Source: Candidatus Saccharimonadota bacterium | GTDB lineage: Bacteria > Patescibacteriota > Saccharimonadia > UBA4664 | Assembly (NCBI GenBank): GCA_029288275.1 | Contig: JARIHM010000049.1 | Location: 1 to 9,144 of the forward strand | DNA: 9,144 bases | Reading direction: 5' to 3' | In this document: in pieces, positions 5,990 to 9,144 of the stretch | Numbering within the stretch: position 1 is the stretch's first letter | How the letters are laid out: each line of letters opens with the position of its first letter | Program-made: the position numbers and the translations under genes | The notes under the pieces: generated by a model | Databases searched by the model: none | Seen by the model: the letters and a program-made list of their open reading frames with translations, nothing else | What the model was told of the DNA's origin: nothing

Positions 5990-7084
5990 TTACGCTTGAG
6001 ACTTGGCCTTAAAGGTATAGGCAGAGACCAGTAGAAAGGTCGCCGATATGGCATATGGAATAGCCCCGATGCCAATGCCAAGAGCTGGGGTGGGACCGCT
6101 TACCAATAACAAAGCGGTAAATCCCGTGCAGCCGAGACCCTGGGCTGCCTGGCCCAGGCCGAAGAGTTGCATACTTCGTTGATAGCGCGATGTCATATGC
6201 CTGGCAACGCTGAAGCTAAGAGCAGTTGCCGCTATACTTAGCCAAATATCTATACCAATCGTCACGAGGGAGAGGTCATAGAAGAATAGACTGGTTACCC
6301 GGGGAGAATGCGGCAAGCTTATGAGCAGTATCGCAATCACCAGGCTCACACCACTCACCCACGGAACCGACCATAGCCGTTGTGACAGGTTCAGCTGGCG
6401 AGCGTATAAGTTAGCCCCGAGATAGAAGCCGATGCACATAACAAGATACGGCACTACAAAGCCAATGTAGCTAAAGGGAGGCAGGGCCGCAATTTGCGGA
6501 AATGCAAAGATGAGTGGAAATTGGATCGAACCGACGGCGCCCAGAGCAATACCGCCGCAGAAATAATTGTAGACGTTTCGGATCTCGGTCTTGAAGTTCT
6601 GGCGTGAGGACAAAAAGAACCAGGCTATGGCACCGTAGAGCATAGATACCAGCACGGCCGCCGGGAGCAAGAAGCGCTTAACCAAGGATAAGCTGGCCGG
6701 AGTTAGTGCAACACAAGCCAGGTACACAACCACGACCGAGCTAAGGATAATAATAAACTCTTTCCGCACCGACCGTTGATGACTACTAAAGTGATTCCTA
6801 AGTGTCTGCTCGAGAGTCGCGACAGTAAATGAACGGATCGGATCGTGATTAATAAGATAGTCTTTTAGCTCATCCTGAAGTGCGTTCAACTGAACCAGGT
6901 CATGAGCAGACGGTGCCTCTCCGGGAGCCAAGTGCGAGGTAACAGACCGAAGCGTGTCCAGTTTGCTATCTACTGCTTGAGGATCCGAGATAAGTGAGGC
7001 CAGAAAAACAATCGAGTCAACCGTAGTGCCCTGGACCGGAGAAGAGGTGCTCATTGGGGATGGAGTGGTGATAGATGCCGACAT
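5990..7084 (-). CDS. Orphan membrane protein with about eight TM helices and a soluble N-terminal region
   Basis: I do not recognise the family. From ATG 7084 the protein has 364 residues. The first ~105 are soluble: Ser/Thr/Pro-rich to about 17, then helical (SIVFLASLISDPQ, LNALQDELKDYLINHDPIRS, VATLEQTLRNHF). Eight hydrophobic spans follow at about 110-128, 138-159, 174-196, 205-229, 240-258, 264-294, 304-329 and 333-357, with basic loops between them. It ends in FKAKSQA. There is no transporter, kinase or protease signature. The TM block recalls the multi-helix sensor modules placed before histidine kinases, but no kinase domain follows. An in-frame ATG at 7093 overlaps a consensus TATAAT (7092-7097), so transcription would begin after it; ATG 7084, 7 nt past the box, is therefore preferred, giving a leaderless mRNA. 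The NTF2-like gene lies 68 nt downstream. Confidence 0.8.
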   Translation of the reverse strand: MSASITTPSPMSTSSPVQGTTVDSIVFLASLISDPQAVDSKLDTLRSVTSHLAPGEAPSAHDLVQLNALQDELKDYLINHDPIRSFTVATLEQTLRNHFSSHQRSVRKEFIIILSSVVVVYLACVALTPASLSLVKRFLLPAAVLVSMLYGAIAWFFLSSRQNFKTEIRNVYNYFCGGIALGAVGSIQFPLIFAFPQIAALPPFSYIGFVVPYLVMCIGFYLGANLYARQLNLSQRLWSVPWVSGVSLVIAILLISLPHSPRVTSLFFYDLSLVTIGIDIWLSIAATALSFSVARHMTSRYQRSMQLFGLGQAAQGLGCTGFTALLLVSGPTPALGIGIGAIPYAISATFLLVSAYTFKAKSQA

Positions 7085-7091
7085 CACGCGC

Positions 7092-7120
7092 ATTATAGCC
7101 CAGCTGTATCACTTATACAA
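7092..7120 (-). promoter_or_regulatory. Consensus promoter giving a leaderless mRNA
   Basis: TTGTAT (7115-7120), 17-nt spacer, then a perfect TATAAT (7092-7097) on the minus strand. Seven bases separate the box from ATG 7084. No Shine-Dalgarno precedes either candidate ATG (7093 or 7084). Confidence 0.55.
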
Positions 7121-7249
7121 TTGTGCTTATGCTTAAAAAGGCAGTCTTAAAATGTAATCTTATCGTAAAGGATTCTAAGGACAATCGGGGCTCTAACTAT
7201 ACCGCCGGACTTAAGGCCAGTTTTTTGTCGAGTTAGCCGTTAGCGAATA
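7121..7249. other. AT-rich divergent intergenic region with short repeats
   Basis: This separates the minus-strand 8-TM gene from the plus-strand zinc-ribbon gene. No open frame of interest was seen. CTAACT (7193-7198) and AGTTAG (7231-7236) form an inverted pair 32 nt apart. GTTAGC is repeated directly at 7232-7237 and 7239-7244, ending 5 nt before the -35 box. A T6 run (7221-7226) has no real stem before it. These could be operator half-sites but could also be chance. Confidence 0.3.
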
Positions 7250-7278
7250 TTGACATTTTAGTAGATAGTTGTTATAAA
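7250..7278 (+). promoter_or_regulatory. Near-consensus promoter of the zinc-ribbon gene
   Basis: Perfect TTGACA (7250-7255), 17-nt spacer, TATAAA (7273-7278, 5/6). It is the best promoter in the window. Transcription should start near 7285, giving a leader of about 35 nt with AAGGAG 6 nt before the ATG. Confidence 0.75.
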
Positions 7279-7319
7279 AGTACTTAGTTGCCAGAGCAAG
7301 CCTACCGAAGGAGCGATCA

Positions 7320-7571
7320 ATGGTTCAGGTCGTCGGCCGCAATCCGAACTACGAAGTGGACTGCACCAACTGCGGCAACAAGCTGGCTTTCACTCGCAAG
7401 GACGTGCGCGCTGGTCAGCCCATTCCCGGCAGTGAGGAGCGCGACCACCGTAGTGTTATCACCTGTCCCGGCTGCCGGCAGGCGGTTGATGTGACGACCA
7501 AGATGGGCGCCACCTCACGTGAGACCGCTGCCCAGCAGGAGTGGGACGAACTCCGCCGCGACAGCCTCTAG
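7320..7571 (+). CDS. Small four-cysteine zinc-ribbon protein
   Basis: This 83-residue soluble protein has two zinc knuckles, C15-x2-C18 (DCTNCGNKL) and C49-x2-C52 (ITCPGCRQAV), separated by 30 residues. That arrangement folds as a single zinc ribbon. The loop between them is basic and acidic mixed (FTRKDVRAGQPIPGSEERDH). After the ribbon comes a charged helix rich in Glu/Arg/Gln (TSRETAAQQEWDELRRDSL). AAGGAG lies 6 nt before ATG 7320. It is a single-gene unit with the window's strongest promoter and a clean terminator, so high expression is likely. Nucleic-acid or protein binding is typical of such ribbons; no specific family is recognised. Confidence 0.85.
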   Translation: MVQVVGRNPNYEVDCTNCGNKLAFTRKDVRAGQPIPGSEERDHRSVITCPGCRQAVDVTTKMGATSRETAAQQEWDELRRDSL

Positions 7572-7592
7572 CCCTCCCCCGATCCGGCACTA

Positions 7593-7625
7593 GGCCATCC
7601 CTCTTTGGAGGGATGGCCGTTTTTT
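7593..7625 (+). terminator. Intrinsic terminator of the zinc-ribbon gene
   Basis: Perfect 11-bp stem (7593-7603 with 7608-7618), TTTG loop, then GTTTTTT. It starts 21 nt after the stop codon. Confidence 0.92.
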
Positions 7626-7696
7626 AGCTTTGCGTGAATCTGGCGGTACAATTTTCATAAATATTTAGCGCATGATAAGCAATTCAAGGGTTTTAT

Positions 7697-7725
7697 TTGC
7701 ATATCCTTAGAAATTCTGATTTAAT
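7697..7725 (+). promoter_or_regulatory. Putative extended -10 promoter
   Basis: TTGCAT (7697-7702, 3/6), 17-nt spacer ending in TGA, then TTTAAT (7720-7725, 5/6); the TG makes it an extended -10. It would start the transcript for the gene at 7771. The flanking 7630-7730 is AT-rich and has no other feature that I can see. Confidence 0.45.
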
Positions 7726-7770
7726 AGCGCAACTGATCGGCTCTTCACGACAGTGAGAGGAGATGAGGAC

Positions 7771-8097
7771 ATGACCGATGCTCACACTCATGTGGTAGTG
7801 CGCTATCCGCAGACAGACCCGCTAGCCGGCTACAACCCAAACTACCAGGCACCCCGAGGCAAGGTAGTTTTCAGCGGCAGCAAGAAGGCCTGCGACCAGT
7901 ATGTGGAGCGGCAGAACGAGGCTTCTGACGCCCATGATCCGGGACCATCGGGCAGACGGCCAGACCTCAGAGTGGAGTCCAACGAGGACCACTACGGCAG
8001 CACGCCCGGCGGGGAATCAACCACCTTCTGGGCCATCCCGCCCGCCACACTTGGGTCCCCAGGGCATCGTGACAAAGGCTCTAAGCGCCACCATTAG
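7771..8097 (+). CDS. Small soluble hypothetical protein
   Basis: This 108-residue protein belongs to no family I recognise. The first half looks folded: a strand (THVVVRYP), then GYNPNYQAPRGKVVFSG, then a helix (SKKACDQYVERQNEAS). The second half, from about residue 54, is rich in Gly, Pro, Ser, Asp and Arg and is probably disordered, ending in the basic RDKGSKRHH. It has one cysteine and no signal peptide or TM. ATG 7771 is preferred over the in-frame GTG at 7753, because AGGAG lies about 9 nt before the ATG and inside the longer reading. It has its own promoter and terminator. The reality of the gene rests on that framing (promoter, ribosome site, terminator). Confidence 0.7.
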   Translation: MTDAHTHVVVRYPQTDPLAGYNPNYQAPRGKVVFSGSKKACDQYVERQNEASDAHDPGPSGRRPDLRVESNEDHYGSTPGGESTTFWAIPPATLGSPGHRDKGSKRHH

Positions 8098-8121
8098 GCG
8101 CGTCCAACACCCCAACGAGAG

Positions 8122-8155
8122 GCCCGGCAGGAGTAACTGCCGGGCTGATTTTTTT
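8122..8155 (+). terminator. Intrinsic terminator after the hypothetical gene
   Basis: Perfect 9-bp GC-rich stem (8122-8130 with 8137-8145), 6-nt loop, then TGATTTTTTT. It begins 24 nt after the stop codon at 8097. Confidence 0.9.
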
Positions 8156-8186
8156 GTTTGGCGTAGGTCATTACCGCAACGCCGTG

Positions 8187-8192
8187 TAAAAT
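8187..8192 (+). promoter_or_regulatory. -10 box for a leaderless gene
   Basis: TAAAAT lies exactly 7 nt before ATG 8200, with no Shine-Dalgarno between them and no clear -35 box. The position implies that transcription begins at or next to the start codon. Confidence 0.4.
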
Positions 8193-8199
8193 AAGCCCC

Positions 8200-8508
8200 A
8201 TGAAATGGCTTCTACGATTTTTATGGCGACAGGTAACATATTACCTCTGGACTGGCGGCTTTCTGCTCGGCGGCTACGTCGCGCTCGAGTACTTCCATCA
8301 GTTTTGGGTCGGCAGTATCATGTTCTTCATTGCGGTAATTATTGGCTTCGCTTGGCTCTTGAGCTTCTTTAACTCTGACACCTGGACCGGCTATAGTCAC
8401 GACGACCACCGTCGCAAGCCCCGTGAAAGCCCGTTCGAAACTCAGCGGCGCGAATTCGAAGAAGACATGGACCGGTACCAACGTGAGCAGGAAGACCGGC
8501 ACCCGTAG
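8200..8508 (+). CDS. Two-TM protein with a charged cytoplasmic tail
   Basis: This 102-residue membrane protein has two hydrophobic helices at about 12-32 (VTYYLWTGGFLLGGYVALEY) and 35-57 (FWVGSIMFFIAVIIGFAWLL), forming a hairpin with a very short FHQ turn. The N-terminus is basic and aromatic (MKWLLRFLWRQ). Residues 58-102 are strongly charged, with a likely helix/coiled coil rich in Arg, Glu and Gln (ETQRREFEEDMDRYQREQED). By the positive-inside rule both ends would be cytoplasmic. No family is recognised. The start has no ribosome site but sits 7 nt after a -10-like box. The next gene's promoter begins 7 nt after its stop codon, and no terminator is seen between. Confidence 0.75.
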   Translation: MKWLLRFLWRQVTYYLWTGGFLLGGYVALEYFHQFWVGSIMFFIAVIIGFAWLLSFFNSDTWTGYSHDDHRRKPRESPFETQRREFEEDMDRYQREQEDRHP

Positions 8509-8514
8509 CTTGAG

Positions 8515-8543
8515 TTGACTAAAGCTACATTTACCAACATAAT
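8515..8543 (+). promoter_or_regulatory. Promoter of the winged-helix gene
   Basis: TTGACT (8515-8520, 5/6), 17-nt spacer, CATAAT (8538-8543, 5/6). The start point is expected near 8550, giving a leader of about 30 nt with GAGGTG 5 nt before ATG 8580. Confidence 0.65.
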
Positions 8544-8579
8544 CACATTGCCGCAAATGCCACAAACTGAGGTGGTTAC

Positions 8580-9014
8580 ATGGATTGGCTTAGTTGGCTT
8601 CATTACTTCTGTGCAGCCGTGACCTGTATCTGGTTCGGTAAGCTACTATTTAGGGTGTGGCGAGCATTCAAATGCCGAGGCGACCTGCCGCCACGCCAGC
8701 TCCAAGCTCTGCTGATGTTCCGTTTGCACGGCAGGTTGTACCCCGAGGCACTTAGCGTGCTCATTGGCGCGAAATCACTGCTTTCTGTCCACCGACTTTT
8801 AGATGAGTTAGTGAACAGGAAGCTCATCACTTATACCTGGGAAACAGAGGAACAAGCGATCGAGCGCCAACTCGGCTGGAGGCAATTCCACAACGAAATG
8901 CCTGTGCGCCATAGGTATTACAGTCTTACGCCAGATGGTATAGCGGCGCTCACATCAGATTATGCCACGAGCGAACTCCGCTCCGTCCGGTATCTGCTAA
9001 TGTCCAGGCCGTAG
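8580..9014 (+). CDS. Membrane-anchored PadR-like winged-helix protein
   Basis: This 144-residue protein has one N-terminal membrane helix (about 5-27, SWLHYFCAAVTCIWFGKLLF) followed by a basic stretch (RVWRAFKCR) and a winged-helix domain. The helices run LPPRQLQALLMFRLHG, EALSVLIGAKSLLS and VHRLLDELVNRKLITY; the wing ends in RHRYYSLTPDGIAAL (110-124). That 'L..L...GLI ... R.YY.LT..G...L' pattern is typical of PadR/MarR-type regulators; the replication-relaxation family is an alternative. The soluble part would face the cytoplasm. Placing a DNA-binding fold on a membrane anchor suggests signal-linked regulation, but no sensor domain is present. The next gene starts 27 nt downstream, probably on the same transcript. 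Confidence 0.8.
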   Translation: MDWLSWLHYFCAAVTCIWFGKLLFRVWRAFKCRGDLPPRQLQALLMFRLHGRLYPEALSVLIGAKSLLSVHRLLDELVNRKLITYTWETEEQAIERQLGWRQFHNEMPVRHRYYSLTPDGIAALTSDYATSELRSVRYLLMSRP

Positions 9015-9041
9015 CTTTCCAATGCCAAGCAAGGAGAGAGC

Positions 9042-9144
9042 ATGAAATGGCTCCGTAACCCGGTCAATCAGCTTTGGTGCCTCGTCGCGTTTTGGCTACT
9101 TTTGTGTATTCGACCGGTTGGAGTAGAAATTCTCGGTGGTGCGA
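9042..9144 (+). CDS. Start of a membrane protein, 3' end outside window
   Basis: The frame opens at ATG 9042 with AAGGAG 5 nt upstream and stays open for 34 codons to the window edge. The visible sequence is MKWLRNPVNQLWCLVAFWLL followed by LCIRPVGVEILGGA, so it has one hydrophobic helix at about 11-23. It follows the winged-helix gene by 27 nt with no terminator, so co-transcription is likely. Too little is visible to name it. Confidence 0.65.
   Translation, partial: MKWLRNPVNQLWCLVAFWLLLCIRPVGVEILGGA

Noticed and set aside
643..7136. 12-mer GCTTATGCTTAA upstream of the surface protein (643-654, minus) and again at 7125-7136 (plus)
   Set aside because: A few shared 12-mers are expected by chance in a window this size, and the two copies sit at different distances from their genes.
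8221..8565. Minus-strand 114-codon frame
   Set aside because: Antisense to the two-TM gene and crossing the promoter at 8515-8543; no supporting signals.
1..9144. CRISPR array, tRNA, rRNA, insertion sequence, phage or toxin-antitoxin cassette
   Set aside because: Reading both strands, I saw no regularly spaced repeats, cloverleaf-type sequences, transposase motifs or recognisable toxin-antitoxin pairs.

Overview
The window looks like chromosomal DNA from a small-genome bacterium, most likely a Patescibacteria (CPR) member and possibly Saccharibacteria. That placement is inferred from gene content and layout: an exported repeat-type surface protein of a kind I associate with CPR genomes, a free-standing RNA polymerase alpha C-terminal-domain-like protein, many short orphan genes, single-gene units with their own promoter and hairpin terminator, and several apparently leaderless genes. 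TGA acts as a normal stop (for example the exonuclease and the acetyltransferase), so the UGA=Gly code of SR1/Gracilibacteria does not apply. I see no tRNA, rRNA, CRISPR array, transposase or phage gene.

Left part (1-3113). An exported surface protein runs off the left edge on the minus strand. Diverging from it is a 71-residue helix-hairpin-helix protein resembling alpha-CTD. It converges on a 637-residue secreted PIG-L-type zinc deacetylase that carries a C-terminal propeller of about seven repeats. A strong 13-bp hairpin lies between the two convergent genes.

Middle (3114-7093), all on the minus strand. In transcription order these are: an 8-TM orphan membrane protein, an NTF2/SnoaL-like protein that may share its transcript, a GNAT acetyltransferase, an M15C-type zinc peptidase with a signal/anchor segment, and a DEDDh 3'-5' exonuclease. 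The last three each have a recognisable promoter. The acetyltransferase, peptidase and exonuclease each end at a hairpin terminator.

Right part (7250-9144), all on the plus strand. It holds small orphans: a four-cysteine zinc-ribbon protein, a short soluble hypothetical, a two-TM protein with a charged tail, a membrane-anchored PadR-like winged-helix protein, and the first 34 codons of another membrane protein that probably shares the winged-helix transcript.

Together the window encodes cell-envelope tools (surface protein, M15 peptidase, secreted deacetylase-propeller) mixed with small regulators (alpha-CTD-like, TM-winged helix, zinc ribbon) and housekeeping-type enzymes (exonuclease, GNAT). 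I do not see a convincing new multi-gene defence or mobile system. The most distinctive points are the deacetylase-propeller fusion, the stand-alone alpha-CTD-like protein, the TM-anchored winged helix, and three genes whose -10 box lies exactly 7 nt before the start codon, consistent with leaderless mRNAs.
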